From an uncultured Christensenellaceae bacterium (GTDB taxonomy: Bacteria > Bacillota > Clostridia > Christensenellales > Borkfalkiaceae): a DNA stretch of 64,000 nucleotides. Below are positions 1 through 6,826 of the stretch, one piece after another. Location: assembly GCA_910588465.1 (NCBI GenBank), contig CAJUOP010000009.1:1-64000 (forward strand), written 5' to 3'. Position numbers and translations under genes: made by a program. Positions within the stretch are counted from its first letter, which is position 1; each line of letters begins with the position of its first letter. The notes beneath the pieces were generated by a model that saw only the letters and a list, made by a program, of their open reading frames with translations, searched no databases and was not told the DNA's origin.

Positions 1-81
1 TCCGAACACAGAAGTTAAGCTCTCTTACGCCCAAAGTACTTAGCCCACCAAGGCTCGGGAGGATAGGTAGTTGCCGCCTTT
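1..81 (+). rRNA. rrf: 5S ribosomal RNA, 3' part
   Basis: The first bases carry the conserved 5S segment CCGAACACAGAAGTTAAGC, followed by the typical 3' half (GGGAGGATAGGTAGTTGCCGCC). The 5' part lies outside the window, so this is the distal end of an rRNA operon or a lone 5S gene. A strong terminator follows at once. The exact mature 3' end is approximate. Confidence 0.9.
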
Positions 82-88
82 CACACAA

Positions 89-119
89 AACCCACTTAGC
101 GTAAACTAAGTGGGTTTTT
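89..119 (+). terminator. Intrinsic terminator after 5S rRNA
   Basis: A 9-bp perfect stem, CCCACTTAG/CTAAGTGGG with loop CGTAAA, is followed by TTTTT. It closes the rRNA transcript. Confidence 0.9.
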
Positions 120-178
120 CTTTAAAAATCATTTTTAAAAGTACGCAATATTTATGAGAAACTCCGCACAAAATCCGC

Positions 179-207
179 TTGCAATCTTTTTCGTGCCGTG
201 TTATACT
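179..207 (+). promoter_or_regulatory. Sigma-A promoter for the acetyltransferase
   Basis: The -35 TTGCAA (179-184) and -10 TATACT (202-207) are separated by 17 bp, just upstream of the gene starting at 230. Confidence 0.6.
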
Positions 208-229
208 CTATGTAAAAAAAGGTGAAACT

Positions 230-847
230 ATGACGGAAACCGAAAAAATGCTGGCGGGGAAAATTTACGATCCGAGCGACAAAGAGCTTGCCGAAATCCG
301 TACGCGGGCGCACGTTCTGAGTAAGCGCTACAACGACACCGAAGAGACGGAATCGGAAAAGCGCACGGAAATTTTAGACGAGCTGCTTCCCAAACGGGGG
401 GAGAATAATTTTTTACAGGGCCCCGTTTATTTCGATTACGGGAAATTTACACGAACGGGAAAGAATTTCTACGCCAACTTTAATTTAACGGTGCTTGACT
501 GCTGTCCCGTAACCATCGGGAACGACGTTATGATGGGCCCGAACTGTTCGATTGTAACGCCCGTGCATCCGCTGCGCTATCAGGACAGGAACATGCGTCT
601 TAAAGCGGACGGTTCCGCGTTTGACTACGAATACGCGAAGCCGATTACCATTGGCAACAACTGTTGGTTGGCGACGAACGTAACCGTTTGCGGCGGAGTG
701 ACCATAGGCGATGGCTGCGTGATCGGCGCAGGGAGCGTGGTAACGCGCGATATTCCAGCAAACAGCTTTGCTGCGGGAAATCCTTGCCGCGTAATACGCG
801 CAATCACCGAACAAGACGCTATCGAATGGAAGAAAGAACTTTTTTAA
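230..847 (+). CDS. Maltose/galactoside O-acetyltransferase family protein
   Basis: This 205-residue protein is a left-handed beta-helix (hexapeptide-repeat) acetyltransferase of the LacA/Maa type, which moves acetyl from acetyl-CoA to a sugar hydroxyl in the cytoplasm. The N-terminus TEKEKM-like MTETEKMLAGKIYDPSD is the Maa cap. His113 in TPVHPL matches the catalytic histidine, and hexapeptide repeats (ITIGNNCWL, VTIGDGCVIGAGSVV) fill the C-terminal third. The ATG at 230 was preferred over an upstream in-frame start because the family begins here and AAGGTG precedes it. The true acceptor sugar is unknown. It is transcribed alone from its own promoter. Confidence 0.9.
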   Translation: MTETEKMLAGKIYDPSDKELAEIRTRAHVLSKRYNDTEETESEKRTEILDELLPKRGENNFLQGPVYFDYGKFTRTGKNFYANFNLTVLDCCPVTIGNDVMMGPNCSIVTPVHPLRYQDRNMRLKADGSAFDYEYAKPITIGNNCWLATNVTVCGGVTIGDGCVIGAGSVVTRDIPANSFAAGNPCRVIRAITEQDAIEWKKELF

Positions 848-914
848 TGTTTTAAAAAACGGTTTCGAATTGTGCGGAAACGGGTATAAATAATTAATAA
901 ACGGAGGAACCAAC

Positions 915-1433
915 ATGTTAAACGATAAAATTGCTAAGCTTATCAACGAGCAGGTAAACAAAGAGCTGTATTCGGCATATCTCTATCTCGATTTTGCCAA
1001 CTATTACGAGCAGGAGGGGCTGGACGGCTTCGCGCATTGGTATCAGGTGCAGGCGCAGGAAGAGCGCGACCACGCCATGATGATGCGCAGGTATCTGATC
1101 GACAACGGGATCCGCGTTACGTTCGGCGAAATCGCGCAGCCCGACAAAGCGCTTACGGAGCTTTCCGCGCCCTTAAAGGCGGGCTACGAGCACGAGCAGT
1201 ACGTAACCTCGCTCATCAACAACATTTACGCCGAAGCGTTCGCGCTGAAAGATTTTAAAACCATGCAGTTTTTAGATTGGTTTATCAAGGAACAGGGCGA
1301 AGAGGAAAAGAATGCCGAGGACATGATTAAAAAGTTCGAGCTGTACGGATACGACGCAAAGGGCTTGTATGCGCTCAATCAGGAGCTGCTTGCGCGCGTG
1401 TACGTGCCGTCGGCTACCGGACCCGCCATGTAA
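915..1433 (+). CDS. ftnA: Bacterial non-heme ferritin
   Basis: At 172 residues this is a full-length ferritin, which oxidises Fe(II) and stores it as a mineral inside a 24-subunit shell. The four-helix bundle carries the ferroxidase-centre pattern: an early Glu in NKELYSAYLYLDFANYYE, the EERDHA motif (Glu and His ligands near residues 50-54) and a later IKEQGEEE segment. Strong ACGGAGGA site before the ATG. It is monocistronic, ending at a clear terminator. A light-chain-type or DNA-protecting role is less likely because the ferroxidase ligands are present. Confidence 0.95.
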   Translation: MLNDKIAKLINEQVNKELYSAYLYLDFANYYEQEGLDGFAHWYQVQAQEERDHAMMMRRYLIDNGIRVTFGEIAQPDKALTELSAPLKAGYEHEQYVTSLINNIYAEAFALKDFKTMQFLDWFIKEQGEEEKNAEDMIKKFELYGYDAKGLYALNQELLARVYVPSATGPAM

Positions 1434-1453
1434 TAGATCATTGCAGAAAAAAT

Positions 1454-1485
1454 AAAAGAGCCTTTCGGGGCTCTTTTATTTGTTT
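1454..1485 (+). terminator. Intrinsic terminator after ferritin
   Basis: Stem AAAAGAGCC/GGCTCTTTT with a short loop, followed by a T-rich run. Confidence 0.85.
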
Positions 1486-1508
1486 TTTGCAGTCCGTTAT
1501 GTTATACT
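1480..1508 (+). promoter_or_regulatory. Promoter placing the start of transcription at the DUF4250 start codon
   Basis: The -35-like TTGTTT (1480-1485) and -10 TATACT (1503-1508) are 17 bp apart. The expected first transcribed base is about 1514-1516, which coincides with the ATG at 1515. The -35 overlaps the T-run of the ferritin terminator. Confidence 0.5.
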
Positions 1509-1514
1509 GTGTGC

Positions 1515-1688
1515 ATGAATTTTTCGGACGATCTTATTTTGCTGAGTTTTCTCAACACCAAGCTGCGCGACGAATACGCTTCGCTCGACGAGCTTTGCAG
1601 GGACAATGACCTTTCGCGCGAGCAAACCGAGCAAAGACTTGCCGCGCTGGGCTATAATTACAGCGAAGAACAGAACCGATTTTTGTGA
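1515..1688 (+). CDS. DUF4250 family small protein
   Basis: This 57-residue protein begins MNFSDDLILLSFLNTKLRDEY and contains SLDELCRDNDLSREQTEQRLAALGYNYSEEQNRF. That is the layout I recall for DUF4250 proteins of Firmicutes: a short helical protein with a conserved KLRDEY...SLDELC core and a terminal Y-x-Y/N-EEQNRF. Function is unknown. There is no Shine-Dalgarno sequence upstream (TTATACTGTGTGC), and the promoter places the mRNA 5' end at the ATG, so translation may be leaderless. Confidence 0.8.
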   Translation: MNFSDDLILLSFLNTKLRDEYASLDELCRDNDLSREQTEQRLAALGYNYSEEQNRFL

Positions 1689-1695
1689 ATTTAAG

Positions 1696-1728
1696 TTATC
1701 CACAGGCAAAATGTGGATATGTGGATAA
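1696..1728. promoter_or_regulatory. Cluster of three DnaA-box-like 9-mers
   Basis: TTATCCACA (1696-1704) is a perfect DnaA box. TGTGGATAT (1712-1720) is the reverse-strand form with one mismatch, and TGTGGATAA (1720-1728) is a perfect reverse-strand box. All lie in the 55-bp gap between two small genes, just upstream of the ribosome binding site at about 1733. The first two could also form an RNA hairpin (8-bp stem, 7-nt loop), but no T-run follows. Confidence 0.6.
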
Positions 1729-1743
1729 CGTGCGGAGGAAGGA

Positions 1744-1947
1744 ATGTCTCAATACGATTTAATGAAGCTGTTTTCGCGGTACGACGGCGAGGTGAACGAA
1801 AGCGACTTTACGCCCGACGAGCTGGAAGAGTATCTTGCGTACGCAAAGGGCGAGGAGCAGCCGCTTTCCCCCGCCGAGTGGAAGGCGAAATATTTCGAAT
1901 TTTACGACGACGTAAAGGATAAGTCGTTAAAAAAACAGGATTGGTAA
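1744..1947 (+). CDS. Small acidic hypothetical protein
   Basis: A 67-residue protein rich in Asp, Glu, Tyr and Phe, with no signal peptide and no recognised domain. A strong GCGGAGGAAGG site sits 5-6 bases before the ATG, and the next gene starts two bases after the stop, so the two are co-transcribed. The DnaA-box cluster lies immediately upstream. Function not recognised. Confidence 0.75.
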   Translation: MSQYDLMKLFSRYDGEVNESDFTPDELEEYLAYAKGEEQPLSPAEWKAKYFEFYDDVKDKSLKKQDW

Positions 1948-1949
1948 CG

Positions 1950-2663
1950 ATGCGGAAGGACTACAAATATTTGATTTTCGACGCGGACCATACGCTGATC
2001 GACTTCGACGCGGGCGTGGAACGGGCGTTTCATAAGGCGCTTGCCGCAATCGGGCGGGACGAGCCCGCCGTTCTGCGCACCTGCGTAGACTTCGATAACG
2101 GAAACTGGGACAGGATAGGGCTTTCGGACGTGCATTCGCCCGAGGTTCAGGCGCGCTTTCACGAACTGTACCGCGCGCACGTGCGTGCGATTTTCGAGCA
2201 TGCGGGCGCCGTTCACGGATTTTTGTCGCAGGCAAGGCAAACGGAAGAGACATTCAATCGCGAATTTTGCGCGCCCGCGCATTTTATCGAAGGGGCGCGG
2301 GAGACGGTGGAGAAGCTTTCTAAAAAGTATCGGATCTGCGTTGCGACGAACGGGCTTACCGACATGCAATACGGGCGGCTGGAACCGTTTGCACCCTATC
2401 TGTATCGCGTGTTCGTCTCCGAAGAGATGAACGCCATAAAGCCGAGCGGGGAATATTTCGATTATTTGTTAAAGGCGCTCGGCGCAAAAGCGCAGGAATG
2501 TCTGATGATCGGGGATTCCCTTTCAAGCGATATGGCGGGCGCGAACGCCGCGGGAATGGACCGCGTGTGGTTTAACCGCAGCCGCAGCGCCCTGCCCCGC
2601 GGCGTTAGCGTAACGGCGGAAATACACAAGATTGCGGAGCTGTTGCCCCTTTTGGAAGGCTGA
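1950..2663 (+). CDS. HAD-superfamily phosphatase, YjjG type
   Basis: This 237-residue protein has the haloacid dehalogenase motifs in order: DADHTL (nucleophile and acid Asp) at the N-terminus, VATNG (motif II), KPSGEYF (motif III Lys) and MIGDSLSSDMAGANAAGM (motif IV). The helical cap between motifs I and II and the overall spacing fit the YjjG subfamily, which hydrolyses nucleoside monophosphates, often non-canonical ones. The ATG at 1950 was chosen over an upstream in-frame TTG. It is coupled to the preceding small gene. Confidence 0.85.
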   Translation: MRKDYKYLIFDADHTLIDFDAGVERAFHKALAAIGRDEPAVLRTCVDFDNGNWDRIGLSDVHSPEVQARFHELYRAHVRAIFEHAGAVHGFLSQARQTEETFNREFCAPAHFIEGARETVEKLSKKYRICVATNGLTDMQYGRLEPFAPYLYRVFVSEEMNAIKPSGEYFDYLLKALGAKAQECLMIGDSLSSDMAGANAAGMDRVWFNRSRSALPRGVSVTAEIHKIAELLPLLEG

Positions 2664-2740
2664 TTTTAAGCATATGCCGAAAAGTACGTAAATTTTTTAA
2701 GAAAAAATCCTATTTTTTTGCAAAACGCATAAAAAAACAG

Positions 2741-2769
2741 TTTACAAAAAAAATAATAACTAATATAAT
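2741..2769 (+). promoter_or_regulatory. Sigma-A promoter for the zinc-ribbon/comF unit
   Basis: TTTACA (2741-2746) and TATAAT (2764-2769) are 17 bp apart in an A/T-rich stretch. The expected start is near 2776. Confidence 0.75.
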
Positions 2770-2816
2770 TTATTAGCCTTGTTTTTCGGTAAGCGGGAAA
2801 CAAGCCGGAGGATACC

Positions 2817-3302
2817 ATGGTTCGTTACATGAAATGTCCGCGTTGCGAGTTGAATTATATCGACGCGGAGAAGCAGGACTACTGCGACGTTTGTTTAAAA
2901 GAAATGAAAGGAATCCCGTCCGAGGCGGACGAGTTGGAAGAGGCGGAGGAGATTGCAACCGAGCTTTGCCCGATCTGCGGGGAGAATATGATGCGCGCGG
3001 GCGAGAAGATGTGCGACGAGTGCCGCAGAAAGGCGGATTACGAAGCGGAGGAGCCCGACCCCGAAAACGACGAGGACGACGAGTGGCGCAACTATCTCGA
3101 GGACGCCGACGACGAGCTGGATGCGGAGATCGGGGAAATCGACGAATCGTTCGAGGGCGAGTTCGAAGAGGAGGAGCCCGAAGAAGAGGAGTATGCCGAA
3201 GAGGAAGAAGAGGACCTCGAGTACGTGACCGGCGACGAGATTTACACACTGACCGACGACGATGACGACGAGGACGACGAAGGCGAAGGGGACGATTTTT
3301 AA
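2817..3302 (+). CDS. Zinc-ribbon protein with a highly acidic tail
   Basis: This 161-residue protein has two zinc-knuckle pairs: CPRC with CDVC in the first 26 residues, and CPIC with CDEC around residues 51-69. The last ~90 residues are dominated by Glu and Asp and are presumably disordered. Preceded by GGAGGATACC. The comF homologue follows 63 bp later, suggesting one transcript. The shape suggests a nucleic-acid- or protein-binding adaptor, but I know no characterised family that fits. Confidence 0.8.
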   Translation: MVRYMKCPRCELNYIDAEKQDYCDVCLKEMKGIPSEADELEEAEEIATELCPICGENMMRAGEKMCDECRRKADYEAEEPDPENDEDDEWRNYLEDADDELDAEIGEIDESFEGEFEEEEPEEEEYAEEEEEDLEYVTGDEIYTLTDDDDDEDDEGEGDDF

Positions 3303-3365
3303 GATAAGACGGGCGGCGGACACGGAGTGTGCGCCGCTTATTCTTTTGGATGCGCGGGGGAGAAG

Positions 3366-4145
3366 ATGAGAGCGTGGGAAAAACTCGGAGCGGTTTGGAA
3401 GGGGTGGAAGAGGGCGGTTTCGCGTTACGACGATACGCATAATTTCACGTGCGATATCTGCGGGCGGGAGGTGTTCGGCGGAGAGCGCGTTTGCGCGCCC
3501 TGTAACGGCGCGCTGCCGTGGAACAACGGCGCCATGTGTCCGTTTTGCGGAAGAAGGACGGGGGAGCCGGGCGCGTGTCTGGACTGCAAGGAAAAACCGC
3601 TTGCCGTCGAAAAAGCGCGGTCTGTATTTACGCACGAGGGCGAGGCTGCCCGGCTGGTGCTGCGCTTTAAAAACGGCGGAAAGTATCTGTTTCGGACGGC
3701 GGCGGAGCTGCTCCTCCCGCTGATCGGGCGGGAATTTTCGCAGGCGGATACGATCGCGTTCGTACCCATGACGAAAAAGGACGAAAAGAAGAGGGGCTAC
3801 AATCAGTCGCGCCTGCTTGCCGAACGGCTGAGCGAGCAAAGCGGGCTTCCGCTGTTAAACGCGGCGATCAAGCGAAAACAGACCTCTCCGCAGAAGTCGC
3901 TCGGGCGGAAGGAGCGGGAAAAGAATCTGGAAGGCTGCTTTCATATTACCGACCGCAAGGGAGTTAAGGACAAAAGCATTTTAATTATCGACGACACGCT
4001 CACTACGGGCGCGACCGCCTCCGCCCTTGCCGACGCGTTCAAGCGCGCGGGCGCAAAAACGGTATTTTTGCTTACGCTGACAAGCGTGCAAAAAAAGAAT
4101 CCTTTCGGGATTCCGCCCGAGGAGGAGAACAAACAAAGGGCATAA
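3366..4145 (+). CDS. comF: ComF family protein (phosphoribosyltransferase fold)
   Basis: At 259 residues this is a normal-length ComF. It has an N-terminal double zinc ribbon (CDICGREV...CAPC; CPFCGRR...CLDCK) and a type I phosphoribosyltransferase domain with IIDDTLTTGAT at about residues 207-217. ComF proteins are cytosolic ATPase-associated factors for DNA uptake or amidophosphoribosyltransferase-like proteins of unclear substrate. The ATG at 3366 follows GGGGGAG. No other competence gene lies nearby. Confidence 0.9.
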   Translation: MRAWEKLGAVWKGWKRAVSRYDDTHNFTCDICGREVFGGERVCAPCNGALPWNNGAMCPFCGRRTGEPGACLDCKEKPLAVEKARSVFTHEGEAARLVLRFKNGGKYLFRTAAELLLPLIGREFSQADTIAFVPMTKKDEKKRGYNQSRLLAERLSEQSGLPLLNAAIKRKQTSPQKSLGRKEREKNLEGCFHITDRKGVKDKSILIIDDTLTTGATASALADAFKRAGAKTVFLLTLTSVQKKNPFGIPPEEENKQRA

Positions 4146-4153
4146 ACGGATTC

Positions 4154-4185
4154 AAAAAAACGACCTTGCGCAAAGGTCGTTTTTT
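4154..4185. terminator. Bidirectional terminator between comF and an XRE gene
   Basis: Stem CGACCTT/AAGGTCG, flanked by seven A before and six T after, serves both convergent genes. Confidence 0.9.
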
Positions 4186-4189
4186 GTCG

Positions 4190-4423
4190 TTAATCAATGA
4201 TATTTTCGGGAGAGAACAACGGAGAACTGAAAAATTCCTGCAAAGTGATTCCCAGCCCGTCGCAGATGCCGTAAACGGTGGAAAGCTTCACGGTGGCGCT
4301 TCTCGTCATTGTAACAACGGTGGTGCGGGGAACGCCGCTTAAATTTGCCAAAGCGTTTACGGTAATTTGCCGTTCTTTCATAAGTTCCGTAATTCTCGCG
4401 TAAACTGCGTCTACTAATCTCAT
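4190..4423 (-). CDS. XRE-type HTH regulator
   Basis: A 77-residue Cro/C1-type DNA-binding protein. The helix-turn-helix lies around residues 20-42 (ITVNALANLSGVPRTTVVTM), followed by LSTVYGICDGLGITLQEFF, the conserved third part of these domains. GGGAGCGG precedes the start. It lies 41 bases downstream of another XRE gene on the same strand, so they are probably co-transcribed. Target unknown. Confidence 0.85.
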   Translation of the reverse strand: MRLVDAVYARITELMKERQITVNALANLSGVPRTTVVTMTRSATVKLSTVYGICDGLGITLQEFFSSPLFSPENIID

Positions 4424-4464
4424 ATAATGCCGCTCCCGTAATCGTCGTTTTGTCCGAAAGTTTT

Positions 4465-4674
4465 TTAATAATCGTTCGAAATTCCCAACAGATAATCGGA
4501 GGACACGCCGAAAATTTGCGTCAAACGAATCAGCGTATTAAAACTCGGTTCGCCCGTGCCGTTTTCGTATCGGAGATACGATTGCTGTTTTAAATTTAAA
4601 AGTGCGGCGATCTGCTGCTGCGTCATGCCCTTTTCCTGCCGCAATTCGCGCAACCGCTTTGCAAAATCCGTCAT
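4465..4674 (-). CDS. XRE-type HTH regulator
   Basis: Seventy residues starting MTDFAKRLRELRQEKGMTQQ. The helix-turn-helix is MTQQQIAALLNLKQQSYLRYE and the end is the typical SSDYLLGISNDY. The start at 4674 was preferred over an in-frame ATG at 4716 because the family begins with this FAxRLRELR helix. No clear ribosome binding site is present; the putative -10 is close to the start. A palindrome overlapping the promoter suggests autoregulation. Confidence 0.85.
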   Translation of the reverse strand: MTDFAKRLRELRQEKGMTQQQIAALLNLKQQSYLRYENGTGEPSFNTLIRLTQIFGVSSDYLLGISNDY

Positions 4675-4688
4675 AATCACTGTTTTTA

Positions 4689-4711
4689 TTTTACAGCAAA
4701 ACGTTGTAAAA
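4689..4711 (-). promoter_or_regulatory. Palindrome overlapping the promoter of the XRE gene
   Basis: TTTTACA (4689-4695) and TGTAAAA (4705-4711) form a perfect 7-bp inverted repeat with a 9-bp spacer. Read on the minus strand, TAAAAT inside it is a plausible -10, with TTGCTT 17 bp upstream, so the palindrome covers the -10 and most of the spacer. A bound repressor would block the promoter. Confidence 0.5.
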
Positions 4712-4946
4712 AGCAATCAAAAATAATAACAATCCCGTAAAAACAGACGGGTTCGACGGGCTTTTACGATATCCGCTTGCGTCGGATTTTTTCTTTTGTA
4801 CGGAGTTGTCCTTATTCGCCGTCATAAATGCGGCTCGTCCGCAATATATTAAAGTAGCGGCGGGAAAGAAACGACCGAAAGCGGCAAGTTTCGCTAAAAT
4901 ATCGCAAAATCCACGCCCGAAAATATATTATCATATAGGTATCTTC

Positions 4947-5723
4947 ATGCGGTTTTTTACCTTTCGGTTTCGTCATGCGGCGATCGTGGTCGCCATCTTA
5001 ATTTCGCTTACGGCGGGGATCTTTTCCGCGAACGCGGCGGGGGCGGCGGAGGTGTATTGGAGCGGAACGGCGCCCCGCTCTCTGCCCATATACAACGTGG
5101 GCAGGGACGATAACAAAATAGCCATTTCCTTCGACTGCGCGTGGGGGACCGAGCACACGGACGCGATTTTGAAAAACCTTGCGGACGGGAAGGTGCGTGC
5201 CACCTGGTTCATGGTGCAGTTCTGGACGGAGAAATACCCCGACTACGTGAAAAAAATCGACGAGGCGGGACACGAGATCGGCACGCACAGCAAGACGCAT
5301 TCCTATATGTCCAAGCAGAGCAAAACGGAGATCGAAGCGGAGCTTACCTCCTCTTCGGAGGCGATCACCGCCGTTACGGGAAAAAAAGTAGAGCTGTTCC
5401 GTCCGCCCTACGGCGACTATAACGACAACCTTATTAACACGGCGAACGCGATGGGCATTTATCCCATTCAGTGGGACGTCGATTCGCTCGACTGGAAAGA
5501 CCTTTCCGCCGCGGACATTGCCGCGCGCATCGTCGAGCGGGTAAAGAGCGGTTCTATTATTCTTTGCCACAACAACGGACTGCACACGGCGGAGGCGCTC
5601 CCCATTTTAATTGATACGCTGCGCGCCAAGGGCTTCGAGTTTGTGCCCATCGGCGAGCTGATTTACAGAGAAAATTACAAGATCGACGCCACGGGCAAAC
5701 AGATCCCGAACGCCGCGGCGTAA
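4947..5723 (+). CDS. Polysaccharide deacetylase (NodB domain), secreted
   Basis: This 258-residue protein has an N-terminal membrane/signal segment (AAIVVAILISLTAGIFSANA, residues ~12-32) and a NodB-type carbohydrate esterase 4 domain. Motifs are SFDCAWG (62-67, with Cys where many members have a second Asp), THSKTH (113-118, metal-binding His), RPPYGDY (152-158), WDVDSLDW and ILCHNNG. The SFD-AWG form resembles PdaB-like sporulation deacetylases acting on peptidoglycan. The ATG at 4947 puts the signal peptide at the start, whereas an earlier in-frame start would add ~47 unusual residues. Confidence 0.85.
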   Translation: MRFFTFRFRHAAIVVAILISLTAGIFSANAAGAAEVYWSGTAPRSLPIYNVGRDDNKIAISFDCAWGTEHTDAILKNLADGKVRATWFMVQFWTEKYPDYVKKIDEAGHEIGTHSKTHSYMSKQSKTEIEAELTSSSEAITAVTGKKVELFRPPYGDYNDNLINTANAMGIYPIQWDVDSLDWKDLSAADIAARIVERVKSGSIILCHNNGLHTAEALPILIDTLRAKGFEFVPIGELIYRENYKIDATGKQIPNAAA

Positions 5724-5772
5724 ACGGATCGCTCATGAACAAAAACGAAAAGGAATTCGGAGGTACGGTTCT

Positions 5773-6456
5773 ATGGATTACAATGCGGAGAAAAACAACA
5801 GAGTTTACTTCATGGGAGAAATCGTGTCGGAAGCGACGTTTTCACACGAGGTGTACGGAGAGGGCTTTTACGAATTTTTTGTGAAGGTGATGCGGCTTTC
5901 GGGTCAGGCGGACGTCTTGCCTGTGACCATTTCCGAACGGCTGATTCAGGGCAACGATTTAAAGATGGGCAGCACCATCTGCGCGCTCGGGCAATTCCGC
6001 AGCTATAACAAGCTGGAGGGCAACCGCTCTCGCTTGATGCTTACGGTGTTCGTGCGTGAAATTATGGACGTCGCCCCCGCAAAAAATCCCAACAGCATCG
6101 TGCTTTCGGGGTATATCTGCAAGCCACCCGTGTACCGCACGACGCCCTTTAACCGCGAAATAGCCGATTTGCTGGTGGCGGTAAACCGCGCCTATAACAA
6201 GTCCGACTATATTCCCTGTATCGCCTGGGGCAGAAACGCCCGTTTCGTGCAGAACTTAAAGGTGGGCGACAGGGTCGCGCTTTCGGGAAGAATTCAGAGC
6301 AGAGAATATCAAAAACGGCTTTCGGAAACGGACGTGGTCACCATGACCGCCTACGAGGTTTCGGTAAGCAAGCTTGCGGCGTTCGAGGACGGAGAAAATT
6401 TCGATCTGGACGGCGAGTTCGATTTGTATACCGTGCCTTCGGAAAGCTGCGGCTGA
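5773..6456 (+). CDS. Single-stranded DNA-binding-like protein with two OB folds
   Basis: A 227-residue protein with two consecutive SSB-type OB domains, about residues 8-95 and 105-195. The second has the recognisable VLSGYICKPPVYRTTPFNREIADLLVAVNR...YIPCIAWG pattern of SSB/PriB-like proteins. It lacks the acidic C-terminal tip (DDDIPF) of the main SSB. It is therefore likely an accessory SSB paralogue rather than the essential one. GGAGGT lies 8 bases before the ATG. It is followed by a strong terminator. Confidence 0.8.
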   Translation: MDYNAEKNNRVYFMGEIVSEATFSHEVYGEGFYEFFVKVMRLSGQADVLPVTISERLIQGNDLKMGSTICALGQFRSYNKLEGNRSRLMLTVFVREIMDVAPAKNPNSIVLSGYICKPPVYRTTPFNREIADLLVAVNRAYNKSDYIPCIAWGRNARFVQNLKVGDRVALSGRIQSREYQKRLSETDVVTMTAYEVSVSKLAAFEDGENFDLDGEFDLYTVPSESCG

Positions 6457-6493
6457 GTATCGAATTTGAACGAAAAAAGTATTTCATAATGAA

Positions 6494-6540
6494 AAAAACC
6501 GCGTCCCCGTTTTGCAAAACGGGGGCGCGGTTTGTTGTTT
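6494..6540 (+). terminator. Intrinsic terminator after the SSB-like gene
   Basis: A long stem, AAACCGCGtCCCCGTTTT against AAAACGGGGgCGCGGTTT with loop GC, followed by TTTGTTGTTT. Confidence 0.9.
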
Positions 6541-6572
6541 GAAACGAATCGCTAAATTTTTTTCTAAAAGCA

Positions 6573-6601
6573 TTGATTTTTTATATGGTTTGTGATATAC
6601 T
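6573..6601 (+). promoter_or_regulatory. Promoter for a putative RNA element
   Basis: TTGATT (6573-6578) and TATACT (6596-6601) are 17 bp apart, with TG one base before the -10 (extended -10). The expected start near 6608 coincides with the first base of the long inverted repeat. Confidence 0.65.
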
Positions 6602-6607
6602 TATTAT

Positions 6608-6806
6608 GCCAAACAAACTTCATTTCATGCAATCACGGGATATTCTTTTATTATGCCCTTTTTTTGCCCATACTCTACTTACGGATTTGGTAAAAATGCA
6701 AATCCCCAGTAGAGTGTGTGCAGAATATCTGTGTTGCATTTGAGTTTGTTTGGCGACAATCGGGGGTTGCGTTTTTCGTGCGCTGACTTCGGTTGGCGCA
6801 TTTTTT
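6608..6806 (+). ncRNA. Candidate structured RNA: long hairpin plus terminator (standalone small RNA or leader)
   Basis: From the predicted transcription start, 147 bases form one long imperfect inverted repeat. The closing stem is GCCAAACAAACT (6608-6619) with AGTTTGTTTGGC (6743-6754). GATATTC pairs with GAATATC further in, then ACTCTACT (6672-6679) with AGTAGAGT (6708-6715), and the tip is GGATTTG/CAAATCC with a 9-base loop. An asymmetric, mostly unpaired bubble (~25 bases on the 5' side) interrupts the middle. A 9-bp stem with TTCG loop and six T (6779-6806) then terminates, only six bases before the ribosome binding site of the next gene. This covers most of a 370-bp stretch with no protein gene. 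It could be a 6S-like RNA, another small RNA, or a leader controlling the 6827 gene. Confidence 0.5.
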
Positions 6807-6826
6807 AATTTACGGAGGTATATTGT

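Noticed and set aside
2895..3839. 314-codon minus-strand open frame across comF and the acidic gene
   Set aside because: Antisense to two well-supported genes and caused by GC-rich third positions.
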